Shown: positions 8,180-15,113 of the stretch, in pieces
Position numbering within the stretch: the first letter of the stretch is position 1
Layout: each line of letters opens with the position of its first letter
Assembly (NCBI RefSeq): GCF_003600685.1
Contig: NZ_CP032084.1
Span: 4,402,001 to 4,466,000, forward strand
DNA: 64,000 bases
Source: Achromobacter sp. B7
GTDB taxonomy: Bacteria > Pseudomonadota > Gammaproteobacteria > Burkholderiales > Burkholderiaceae_B
Direction of reading: 5' to 3'
Position numbers and translations under genes: made by a program
The notes under the pieces: model-generated
What the model saw: the letters and a program-made list of their open reading frames with translations, nothing else
Told to the model about the DNA's origin: nothing
Databases searched by the model: none

Positions 8180-10558
8180 TCAGGCGACAAGCGCGGTGTG
8201 CACCTCGGCGTTCTTCGCGGCGATGGCCTCGTACGTGGCCAAGGCCTGCGCGACCACCTGGTCCATGTTGTAGTAGCGATACGTGGCCAAGCGCCCCACG
8301 AAATGCACACCGGGGGTGGCATCCGCAAGCGCCTGGTAACGCTGGAACAGCGCGGCGTTTTCGGGTCGCGGGATCGGGTAGTAAGGGTCGCCCTGCGCCG
8401 ACGGATATTCGTAAGTGATGGCCGTGCGCGCATGCTGTTGGCCGGTCAGGTGCTTGTATTCCGTGACGCGGGTGTACGGCACATCTTCGGACGGGTAATT
8501 CACCACACCCACCGGTTGATGCCATTCTTCGTCCAGCGTTTCGTGGCGGAACTTCAAGGATCGATACGGTAGCGCACCGAAGCGGTAGCCGAAGTATTCA
8601 TCGATGGGGCCGGTGTAGATCAGGCCATCGAAGGTGAACGCGGCGCGGGCTTCTTGATAATCCAGCCCCAGGGCCAGCGATATGTTCGGATGGTCCAGCA
8701 TGCGTTCGAACATGCGCGTGTAGCCGTGCAGCGGCATGCATTGGTGGCGGTCGGTGAAGTAGCGGTCGTCGGTGGACAGGCGCGTGGGTACGCGGGCGGC
8801 CACGGAACGGTCCAGCTGTGACGGGTCCAGCCCCCACTGCTTGCGCGTGTAGCCGCGAAAGAAGGTCTCGTACAATTCACGGCCAACTTGCGACACCACG
8901 AAATCTTCCGACGTGGCCACGTTGGCGATGGGTTCGGCCACCGACTTCAGAAAGCGCTCGGCCTCTTCGGCCGAAAAGCGCTTGCCGTACAGCTTTTCCA
9001 AGGTGGTCAGGTTGATCGGCATGGGGACCAGCCCCTTGGGCGTTTCCGCCAGCACGCGGTGTTCATAGCTGCGCCACGCCGTGAAGCGCGAGAGGTATTC
9101 CAGCACCTTGGCGGAATTGGTGTGGAAGATGTGCGGACCATAACGGTGCAGCAGCAGGCCGGCATCGTTGAAGTAGTCATACGCGTTGCCGCCCACGTGC
9201 GGGCGCTTGTCCACCACCATCACGCGCTTGCCGCTGCCGCGCGCCAGCCGTTCGGCAAGCACGCTGCCGGCAAAGCCCGCGCCCACGATCATGTAGTCGT
9301 AGTGCCGCACGGTGCCGGCCGACTTGACGGCGCGCGCGGGCTCGTGCGCCGCCGCGCGACGCGTTGCGCTGCTGGTGTAGGCGCGGTTCATCACGCGGCA
9401 CATGCCGTCCCAGCTGGCGTCCCACGACATCCCGCGCAGCGCATGGTCGGCCTTGGCAAGCAGGAGGTCGGGGGTCTTGGCGGCCTGCAACGCGGCCGCG
9501 GCGGCGTCCACGAAGGCGGACGCGTCCTGCGCGATGAACACCACGTCAGAACCGCCATAAGTGCGCACCACGTCGTTGATGGGCGTGGACACCACGGGCC
9601 GCCCCGCCGCCAGATATTCAGGCGTCTTGGTCGGGCTGATGAAGCGCGTGGATTCGTTCAGCGCGAACGGCATCAACGCAACGTCCCAGCCCGCCAGATA
9701 AGCAGGCAACTGGTCATACGAACGCGGTCCCAGGTAATGGATGTTGGCGGCCTGCGGCAATTCAGCGGGGTCTATCTTGACCACCGGGCCAATGAACACA
9801 AAATGCCAGTCTGGCGCCAAGGCCGCCACCTCGGCGACCAGACGCGTGTCGAAGCGTTCGTCCAGCACACCGTAGAAGCCCAGGCGCGGACCGGGTATTT
9901 CTTGCAAGTCGGCCGGAATTTGCGTGACGGCGCGCGCCTGCCCAAAGTGCGCGCAGTCCACGCTGCTGGGAAACGCGTGCACATTGGGATGCAGGCGGCT
10001 CTTGGATTCATACAGGCTGTGGCCGCCGCAAAACACCACGTCGGCGCGCGCCAGCAGGCGCTTTTCCATGTCGACCAATTCCGGCGGCGCGCCACGAAAT
10101 GCGGACAGCTCGTCCATGCAGTCGTACACGACGAGGCTGGCTTCGACCTGATCCGAGAACGGCAGGCTCATGGGCGTGTAGTACCAGAGCACCGGCCGCG
10201 TCACGCCGTCGGCCCAGAGCTTTTCCTGCAACAGCCGGCGGTGGCTTTCCACCCAGTTATCGCGCGCCAGGTGCGGGGTCAGCACGGTGACGCCGTCGCA
10301 CTGATTTTCCTCCAGCCAGCCATGCCGCGCGCTGTCCACCCAAACTGGCTCTTCAACGTAATAGACGGTGTGCGAGCGCGCAAACCGGGTCATCAGATGT
10401 TGGGGGCGCTGGAACACGAAGTTCCAACGCAAGTGCGAAAAGCAAACGATGGCGGGAGTATCGCGTGCCAGCCATGAGCTGCCCGACAAGGCATCTTCAA
10501 GGTAGGTGCGTTCGGCTGCCGGCTGGTGGCCGGATCGAGAGTCGACAGTGCTGCTCAT
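8180..10558 (-). CDS. Fusion of glycosyltransferase and UDP-galactopyranose mutase
   Basis: A 792-residue two-domain protein. Residues 1 to about 400 form a GT-B glycosyltransferase (CFSHLRWNFVFQRPQHLM at the start, later SPTKTPEYLAAGRPVVSTP, the sugar-nucleotide end), of the TuaH-like type. From about residue 420 an FAD-dependent UDP-galactopyranose mutase begins (MIVGAGFAGSVLAERLA, VVDKRPHVGGNAYDY, FRGYTRKQWGLDP, GRLATYRYYNMDQVV). The mutase converts UDP-galactopyranose to UDP-galactofuranose. The start at 10558 has GGAG seven bases upstream; the upstream frame to 10654 is not needed. It heads the operon with the glycosidase and the ABC exporter. Fusing donor synthesis to transfer suggests channelling of galactofuranose. 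Confidence 0.9.
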   Translation of the reverse strand: MSSTVDSRSGHQPAAERTYLEDALSGSSWLARDTPAIVCFSHLRWNFVFQRPQHLMTRFARSHTVYYVEEPVWVDSARHGWLEENQCDGVTVLTPHLARDNWVESHRRLLQEKLWADGVTRPVLWYYTPMSLPFSDQVEASLVVYDCMDELSAFRGAPPELVDMEKRLLARADVVFCGGHSLYESKSRLHPNVHAFPSSVDCAHFGQARAVTQIPADLQEIPGPRLGFYGVLDERFDTRLVAEVAALAPDWHFVFIGPVVKIDPAELPQAANIHYLGPRSYDQLPAYLAGWDVALMPFALNESTRFISPTKTPEYLAAGRPVVSTPINDVVRTYGGSDVVFIAQDASAFVDAAAAALQAAKTPDLLLAKADHALRGMSWDASWDGMCRVMNRAYTSSATRRAAAHEPARAVKSAGTVRHYDYMIVGAGFAGSVLAERLARGSGKRVMVVDKRPHVGGNAYDYFNDAGLLLHRYGPHIFHTNSAKVLEYLSRFTAWRSYEHRVLAETPKGLVPMPINLTTLEKLYGKRFSAEEAERFLKSVAEPIANVATSEDFVVSQVGRELYETFFRGYTRKQWGLDPSQLDRSVAARVPTRLSTDDRYFTDRHQCMPLHGYTRMFERMLDHPNISLALGLDYQEARAAFTFDGLIYTGPIDEYFGYRFGALPYRSLKFRHETLDEEWHQPVGVVNYPSEDVPYTRVTEYKHLTGQQHARTAITYEYPSAQGDPYYPIPRPENAALFQRYQALADATPGVHFVGRLATYRYYNMDQVVAQALATYEAIAAKNAEVHTALVA

Positions 10559-10610
10559 GGGGATACTCCAAAGGAGAAATAAGGGGCAAGGGAAGGGCGC
10601 GACGGATGCC

Positions 10611-10624
10611 GCAATTGGCGTGCC
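10611..10624 (-). promoter_or_regulatory. Sigma-54 -24/-12 promoter of the glycosyltransferase/mutase operon
   Basis: The minus strand reads GGCACGCCAATTGC, a full consensus match, 52 bases before the ATG at 10558. The same 14 bases occur in the opposite direction at 10734-10747 for the divergent operon. Confidence 0.78.
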
Positions 10625-10733
10625 GAAAACTTGCCGATTGCGGGGCCGGATCACGCGGTCTTGCGCAGGCGGGCCGGCTGTCTTGCCGCCTGTTCGCCGT
10701 CAGGCTTTTGAAGGGCCTTGCGGCGGCGTCGCG

Positions 10734-10747
10734 GGCACGCCAATTGC
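10734..10747 (+). promoter_or_regulatory. Sigma-54 -24/-12 promoter of the 88-aa/155-aa/DUF2243 operon
   Basis: The site reads GGCACGCCAATTGC followed by T, identical to the divergent site at 10611-10624. It ends 40 bases before the ATG at 10788. Confidence 0.78.
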
Positions 10748-10787
10748 TCGCCTGCCGGACTCGTTGAACCCCGCCAGGAGAGCTCCC

Positions 10788-11054
10788 ATGCCCCAACCCC
10801 CATCAGACGGTTCCCGCAAGACCATCCCCGGCCAGCCCGACGTCAACGCTGGCGCGTTGCGGCCGTCGTCCAAACCTCAGGCATCGCGTGACATTCCGGA
10901 CATTGACCATCCGCCCGCCGCGCGCAGCCACGAGGGCACGGGCTTTGACCGCGCCGAGGCCCAGGAAGAAACCGAGGCGCGCACCGGCACCTTGCCCGGC
11001 TCGAACGACACGCGCCCCGCGCCACCGCGCGAGGAGTCGGAAGATGATCGTTGA
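10788..11054 (+). CDS. Small disordered hydrophilic protein, 88 aa
   Basis: I do not recognise a family. The protein is rich in proline, glutamate, aspartate and arginine and has almost no hydrophobic residues, so it is probably disordered. The start at 10788 has AGGAG six bases upstream. Its last codons overlap the next ATG (11044) by 11 bases, which indicates translational coupling. A perfect sigma-54 element lies 40 bases upstream, making it the first gene of a three-gene stress operon. Confidence 0.65.
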   Translation: MPQPPSDGSRKTIPGQPDVNAGALRPSSKPQASRDIPDIDHPPAARSHEGTGFDRAEAQEETEARTGTLPGSNDTRPAPPREESEDDR

Positions 11055-11511
11055 AGCCTTTCAGCGCCCGGACGGCAAATGGAGCTTTCGCGGCATAGCC
11101 ATGCTGGGCGTGCAGCAGGACGCCCGCGCCTATCCCACCTGCGAAGCCGCCGTAGAAGCCGCCCGCACCGAATATCCGGACTACGCGGTGTCCATTGTTG
11201 AACCTGAATTCCAGGAGCCCCCCATGAAGCCCACGCAAGCAGAGAAAGCCACCAACCCGCCCACCGCTGGCAGCGGCGCGGTGGAGCCGTCCACCGAGGA
11301 CCAGGTGGATATCGCCAACCGTGTTCAGGACGGCATCAAGCACGCCGATGACCATAGCGAGAAAGGCCGGCAGCCGGCCACCCGCGCGGGCGGCGTCAAA
11401 CCCATGGATGGCAACCCCAACCCCGAGCGCGACACCGAAGGCGATACCTTCAAGCCGGCGGACGACACACCGGCGGTGTTGCCCAAACGTTCTGGCCCGG
11501 TCTCGCAATGA
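11044..11511 (+). CDS. Hypothetical protein with short N-terminal fold and disordered tail, 155 aa
   Basis: The first 55 residues look folded (MIVEAFQRPDGKWSFRGIAM, then AYPTCEAAVEAARTEYPDYAV, a beta-strand and helix pattern). The remaining 100 residues are hydrophilic and disordered-looking. An in-frame ATG at 11224 has AGGAG at good spacing, so the tail may also be made as a separate 95-residue protein. The gene overlaps its upstream neighbour by 11 bases and its downstream neighbour by four (ATGA). No function is recognised. Confidence 0.65.
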   Translation: MIVEAFQRPDGKWSFRGIAMLGVQQDARAYPTCEAAVEAARTEYPDYAVSIVEPEFQEPPMKPTQAEKATNPPTAGSGAVEPSTEDQVDIANRVQDGIKHADDHSEKGRQPATRAGGVKPMDGNPNPERDTEGDTFKPADDTPAVLPKRSGPVSQ

Positions 11512-12332
11512 ACGCGCCGCTGCGGGCCGGCCCGGCCGCCACCCTGCCCCGCCGCCATCCGTGGGCGGGTTTTTTATTGGGCTTCGGCATGGGGGGCTTT
11601 TTCGACGGCATCCTGCTGCATCAGATATTGCAATGGCACCACCTTCTTTCCGGTCTGAACGCGGCATCCCTGGCTGATTTGCGCGTGCAAGTCGTGGCCG
11701 ATGGCGTTTTCCACGCCCTGATGTATGCGGTGGCAGGGGCAGGCTTGTGGAGTCTGTACCGCTCGCGCGGTGCCGGCATGCCGCCGCGCAAGCGTCTGCT
11801 GGCCGAATTCCTGATCGGCTTTGGGGCATGGCATGTGATCGATGCCGTGTTGTCGCATTGGGTGGTGGGCCTGCATCGGCTACGCATGGATGTGGCCGAC
11901 CCCTTGCCCTGGGAGCTGGCGTGGCTGGTCCTGTTTGGGATCGTGCCGCTTCTGGCGGGGTGGGCGCTGCGGCGGCAAGGAGCGGGCGCGGGGGGCGCGG
12001 GCGGCGCGGGCGGCGCCGCCGTGTCCGCGTTGCTGGCCGTGGTCATCACCACGGCGGCGGCCCTGAACCTGTATCCGGTGTCGGCGCCGGCCCAGGACAC
12101 GTCGGTGGTGGTGTTGCGGCCGGGCGCCAGCGCGGCGGGTCTGCTGGCCGCGCTGGACGGCACGGACGCCCGCGTGGTGTGGGCGGACGCGTCGGGCGGC
12201 GTGTGGGTATTGGCGGATGCGCCCAGCGCGACGTTGTTTTCCCTGTTTGGCGCGGGCGCGCTTTACGTCAGCGGCGCCAGCGCACCGGGCGGCTGCTCGG
12301 CGTGGATTGCGCCGCGCGACGGGCGGGCCTGA
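11508..12332 (+). CDS. DUF2243 membrane protein with C-terminal extension
   Basis: The first 160 residues match the DUF2243 family: GFLLGFGMGGFFDGILLHQ, LQWHH, DGVFHALMYAVAG, EFLIGFGAWHVIDAVLSHWVVGLHRLR. Four transmembrane helices are visible, with several histidines placed near their ends, which hints at metal or haem binding but does not prove it. After a GAGGAGGAGGAA linker comes a fifth helix and an extracytoplasmic domain of about 80 residues ending in CSAWIAP. That extension is not usual for the family. The ATG overlaps the previous stop. The role is unknown; it is probably an inner-membrane stress protein. Confidence 0.85.
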   Translation: MNAPLRAGPAATLPRRHPWAGFLLGFGMGGFFDGILLHQILQWHHLLSGLNAASLADLRVQVVADGVFHALMYAVAGAGLWSLYRSRGAGMPPRKRLLAEFLIGFGAWHVIDAVLSHWVVGLHRLRMDVADPLPWELAWLVLFGIVPLLAGWALRRQGAGAGGAGGAGGAAVSALLAVVITTAAALNLYPVSAPAQDTSVVVLRPGASAAGLLAALDGTDARVVWADASGGVWVLADAPSATLFSLFGAGALYVSGASAPGGCSAWIAPRDGRA

Positions 12333-12346
12333 TAGGCGCTACCCGT

Positions 12347-12503
12347 GACGGTGCTGCCGGGACGGCGCTGCCCCGACGGGCGCTGCCCGGGGCGGGCTCC
12401 TGGGGAAGCCGCTCCTGGGGAAGGTGCTCCCGGGAAGGTGCTCCCGGGGAAGGTGCTCCCGGGAAGGTGCTCCCGGGGAAGGTGCTCCCGGGGAAGGTGC
12501 TCT
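12347..12503. repeat. Tandem repeat, 14/15-base unit
   Basis: Five exact copies of AAGGTGCTCCCGGG, three of them with an extra G, run from 12421 to 12493. Upstream (12347-12420) there are degenerate copies with the same GCTGCCCGGG core. The alternation of 14 and 15 bases means no reading frame is kept, so it is an intergenic minisatellite. It ends just before the sigma-54 site at 12510. Confidence 0.85.
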
Positions 12504-12509
12504 TCTTTG

Positions 12510-12523
12510 GGCACGGCACTTGC
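12510..12523 (+). promoter_or_regulatory. Sigma-54 -24/-12 element before the 72-aa membrane protein
   Basis: The site reads GGCACGGCACTTGC followed by T, a full consensus match. The next start codon is 95 bases downstream at 12618, a slightly longer leader than for the other sites. Confidence 0.7.
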
Positions 12524-12617
12524 TGTATAGGACCGCGGCCTGCGCCGCATTCCTTTGCAGACCCGCACGGCGTGGGCGGGACCCTTCCACACACGTCCTT
12601 GGATTACAGGATCGACC

Positions 12618-12836
12618 ATGGCCTCCCCCACCTTGCCCTCCGTGCCGCAAGCCGCCCCGCTGCCGCTGGCCGGCGCCGCGACCTCGCTTCCGATCACGCC
12701 CGCGACTCGTTTGCCGCTTGCCGGTCCCGCAACCGGCTTCCGGCTGTCGCTAGGTATTTTGTTGGCCATCGTGTTCTGGATGGTGGCCGGCTCGCTCCTG
12801 GTGACGCTTTGGCTGGCGTCGCAGCGGCTGGCGTAG
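12618..12836 (+). CDS. Small single-pass membrane protein, 72 aa
   Basis: The first 40 residues are rich in proline, alanine and leucine with a repeated LPLAGPAT/LPLAGAAT element. One transmembrane helix follows (SLGILLAIVFWMVAGSLLVTLWLA). The start at 12618 has AGGA at suitable spacing. It is alone between the DUF2243 operon and the convergent copper protein. The function is unknown. The sigma-54 element at 12510 supports expression. Confidence 0.6.
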   Translation: MASPTLPSVPQAAPLPLAGAATSLPITPATRLPLAGPATGFRLSLGILLAIVFWMVAGSLLVTLWLASQRLA

Positions 12837-12874
12837 CCGGCCAGTCGCGCCCGCGCGTGCAGGGCGCCATCCGT

Positions 12875-13207
12875 TCAGGCCGCCATCTTTTTGCAGCTGT
12901 CGGCGCAGCGCCGGCAGGCTGCAACGCAGTCGTCCATGCCACCGACGCCTTCGCAGCTGTCCGCGCAAGCGGCGCATATTTCGGCGCACGCGCCGCAAAC
13001 GCGATCGTGTTGTTCGATGCCAATCAGCATCGTGTGCGCGGCCGTACGGCAGATTTCTGCGCAGGCCATCATCAGGCGGAAGTGTTCGGGTTCGACATGT
13101 TCGCCGCCCGCCTCCAGGCAGTGGTTGGACGCGGTTTGCAGGCAGTGCCGATAGCAGGCCAGGCAGTTGTCGATGCAGGCTTCCATTTCTTTGTTCACGG
13201 CGGTCAT
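12875..13207 (-). CDS. Four-helix bundle copper-binding protein (DUF326/Csp type)
   Basis: The 110-residue protein has repeated cysteine pairs along helices: CIDNCLACYRHC, CAEICRTAA, CGACAEICAACADSC, CVAACRRCADSC. This is the pattern of the cytosolic copper-storage Csp and related four-helix cysteine bundles that bind many Cu(I) ions. There is no signal peptide, which fits the cytoplasmic subtype. The start at 13207 has AAGGAG seven bases upstream. The gene is monocistronic and has a -24/-12 candidate at 13255-13268. It may buffer copper during the stress response controlled by this block. Confidence 0.85.
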   Translation of the reverse strand: MTAVNKEMEACIDNCLACYRHCLQTASNHCLEAGGEHVEPEHFRLMMACAEICRTAAHTMLIGIEQHDRVCGACAEICAACADSCEGVGGMDDCVAACRRCADSCKKMAA

Positions 13208-13254
13208 CGCTGATCTCCTTGCATAGTTATCCCCGGGGTGGGACCGCAAGGGCC

Positions 13255-13268
13255 GCAAATCGCATTCC
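13255..13268 (-). promoter_or_regulatory. Probable sigma-54 -24/-12 element before the copper protein
   Basis: The minus strand reads GGAATGCGATTTGC, with correct spacing and a complete TTGC, 48 bases before the ATG. The -24 half is GGAATG, the same variant seen at 14951-14964. Confidence 0.5.
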
Positions 13269-13288
13269 TGCCGCGCTCGGCGCGCCGG

Positions 13289-14296
13289 TCAAGCGATGTC
13301 GGTCTTCGCCAAGGGGCCGTCGGTGGTCGCGGCCAGGCTGCGTAGTTGCTGGTAGGCCGCTTCCCATTGCGCCACCGACGCCCGCAACCGGCCCGTGGCG
13401 TCGGCCGTTGCCCCGCCCGTAGCGATTTCTTCACTGGCCAGCAAAATACGCTCGCGCAGCAGGCGGGCGGCGGACCAGATGGCATCGTCAACCTGCTCGG
13501 CCTGCGCGGCGTTCAGCGAGGCGGAGGAGAATGCGTGACCGGTGTGGCACCGATACCGGACGGGCACGCCCGTGTCCACGCGCCAGATTGCGCCGCCACA
13601 TTCCGGGCAGGTCAGGCCTACCTGCCGCCCGATGCGTTCGAGCACGGCCGCCGAGGACTGGCCCGTTTCCGTCATGCGCGACTCGGTGCGCAGCGTTTCG
13701 GACGGCCCGCTGCCCGCTGCGCGAGGCGCCACTGCTGTGTTGATCGCTTTAGCCATCGCATTTCCAATTTGTTGAAGCGGCAGCACCTGCGCCGTGGGCA
13801 CGGCCGCGATCGCGTTGGCAGGCATATCCTGCGCCACGCTGTCCTCCGGGTCCTGCACGATGGCAAAACCGCCACACGCGTGCACCGATTTCAGCCCGGC
13901 CGAGCCATCGTCCAGGCGCCCGGTCAGGACGATGCCCACGACGCGCGGCCCGTAATGCACGGCGGCTGAACGAAACAACGGGTCCGCCGCCGGCCGCGTG
14001 AAGTTTTCCTTCGGGCCACGCGTCAACACTGTGGCGTCATGCTGCAAAATCATGTGCCGGTCGGGCGGCGCGATATAGACGACGCCGGGCGCGAAGGGCT
14101 GGCCATCCTCGGCATGTTGCACCTGCCAGCGCGTACGGTTTTGCAGCAGGCTGGGCAGGACGCTGCGGTAGCCGTCCACATGCATCGCCACGAACACCGA
14201 TGCGCGCAGGCCTGGGTCCAGATCGCCCAACAAGACCTCCAGCGCGGCCAGGCCGCCCGTGGAGACCGCCACCACCACGATGTCTCGGTTTTGCAT
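13289..14296 (-). CDS. Stand-alone CheB-type protein-glutamate methylesterase
   Basis: A 335-residue protein with a CheB esterase domain at residues 1-190 and no receiver domain. The catalytic triad is visible: serine in VSTGGLAALE, histidine in AMHVDGYRSVLPSLL, aspartate in GRLDDGSAGLKSVHACGG. The C-terminal 100 residues hold a CPECGG/YRCHTGHAFS zinc-ribbon-like segment, as in the YcsA-like CheB proteins of Alphaproteobacteria and Betaproteobacteria. It lies 38 bases after the 128-residue exported protein and is probably the third gene of that operon. No methyl-accepting receptor is nearby, so its target may be a sensor kinase rather than chemotaxis. Confidence 0.88.
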   Translation of the reverse strand: MQNRDIVVVAVSTGGLAALEVLLGDLDPGLRASVFVAMHVDGYRSVLPSLLQNRTRWQVQHAEDGQPFAPGVVYIAPPDRHMILQHDATVLTRGPKENFTRPAADPLFRSAAVHYGPRVVGIVLTGRLDDGSAGLKSVHACGGFAIVQDPEDSVAQDMPANAIAAVPTAQVLPLQQIGNAMAKAINTAVAPRAAGSGPSETLRTESRMTETGQSSAAVLERIGRQVGLTCPECGGAIWRVDTGVPVRYRCHTGHAFSSASLNAAQAEQVDDAIWSAARLLRERILLASEEIATGGATADATGRLRASVAQWEAAYQQLRSLAATTDGPLAKTDIA

Positions 14297-14334
14297 GATG
14301 CGCCGCCTTTGCTTTACATGGCGTCCGGCCTTTT

Positions 14335-14721
14335 TCAGCGGCCGAACATGTTGGTCTTGTGTCCGCCCGAGCCCGCCTTGCCGCCGGGAATCTGCCCGTC
14401 GGGCGCCGGGTTGGCCGATGAGCCCTTGACCGTGCCCTGCCCCTGCACCGGCTGCGACGGCGTGGTGCCCGGCGCGGCCTGCGGCACGGTGGGCGGCGGG
14501 CGCGACGGATCGCCTTTGGATGGTGCCGGTGCGCCGCTGTCCGGCGCGGGCCCCTGGGGCGCCGGCGTGCCGGCAGGCGGCGGGCCACCCTGCCCCGCCG
14601 GCCCCGCCGGGCCACCGGCCGATTGCGCGAAGGTCAACGGCGCCCAGGCCAGGCCCGCCGCCAAAGCGAGGGCAAGCGCTGAGCGGCGAGCGCCATGCAA
14701 ACTATGCCCAGGATGTGTCAT
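14335..14721 (-). CDS. Exported proline/glycine-rich protein, 128 aa
   Basis: A signal peptide covers about residues 1-33 (RRSALALALAAGLAWAPLTFAQ), with cleavage likely after AFAQ-type residues. The mature part is almost entirely proline, glycine, alanine and polar residues (GGPPPAGTPAPQGPAPDSG), so it is disordered and periplasmic or cell-wall associated. The start at 14721 has AAAGGAG upstream. It lies 13 bases after the 59-residue gene and before cheB. No family is recognised. Confidence 0.7.
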   Translation of the reverse strand: MTHPGHSLHGARRSALALALAAGLAWAPLTFAQSAGGPAGPAGQGGPPPAGTPAPQGPAPDSGAPAPSKGDPSRPPPTVPQAAPGTTPSQPVQGQGTVKGSSANPAPDGQIPGGKAGSGGHKTNMFGR

Positions 14722-14734
14722 GGCGTGTTCTCCT

Positions 14735-14914
14735 TTAAGGCTTGCTACGCGAACCGGCGCCGCGATTGCGCTGGCTCTGCTGATCCTGGCCGGTGCCGAT
14801 CTGCGTGACATGGCCTTCTTTCTTGCTGCGGTTCTGCGTGTCGCGGTGGCTGGCCTGCGCTTCGCGCGGGGTGTCGTCGGCGGTGGGGTTGGGCTTGTTG
14901 TCTTTGGATTTCAT
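14735..14914 (-). CDS. Small highly charged protein, 59 aa
   Basis: The protein is made nearly only of charged and polar residues (MKSKDNKPNPTADDTPRE; later RNRGAGSRSKP), so it is probably disordered. An AAGGA ribosome site precedes the ATG at 14914. It is the first gene of the operon with the exported protein and the solo CheB. A -24/-12 candidate lies 37 bases upstream. It resembles small stress-induced hydrophilic proteins in composition only. Confidence 0.6.
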   Translation of the reverse strand: MKSKDNKPNPTADDTPREAQASHRDTQNRSKKEGHVTQIGTGQDQQSQRNRGAGSRSKP

Positions 14915-14950
14915 CGCGAATTCCTTTTGAAAAGTGGCGCTTGTCTTCCA

Positions 14951-14964
14951 GCAAGCTGCATTCC
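14951..14964 (-). promoter_or_regulatory. Probable sigma-54 -24/-12 element before the 59-aa/128-aa/CheB operon
   Basis: The minus strand reads GGAATGCAGCTTGC, with ten-base spacing and TTGC. It ends 37 bases before the ATG at 14914. The -24 half has the same GGAATG variant as the copper gene. Confidence 0.5.
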
Positions 14965-15113
14965 TGAAACCGCCGTCGCATAGCACCGTTACCGCACGGT
15001 TTTTTCAGGGTGCGTCCCGCATAGGTATGTAGATTTTTCCGACCGGGACACCCAGTGATTCCCCGTGCTAACGTCGTCGAATATCATCCTGCTTTTCCCA
15101 TTTTTGGAACGAC

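Noticed and set aside
8888..10477. Open frame of 529 codons on the plus strand
   Set aside because: Antisense to the glycosyltransferase/mutase gene, with no domain and no start signal.
12421..12493. CRISPR or coding repeat
   Set aside because: Units are 14-15 bases without spacers and the length alternation breaks every frame.
15001..15113. Sigma-54 promoter for the CheB-CheR kinase
   Set aside because: I checked the gap and found no GG-N10-GC with TTGC; only an imperfect GGGTG/CACCC inverted repeat is present.
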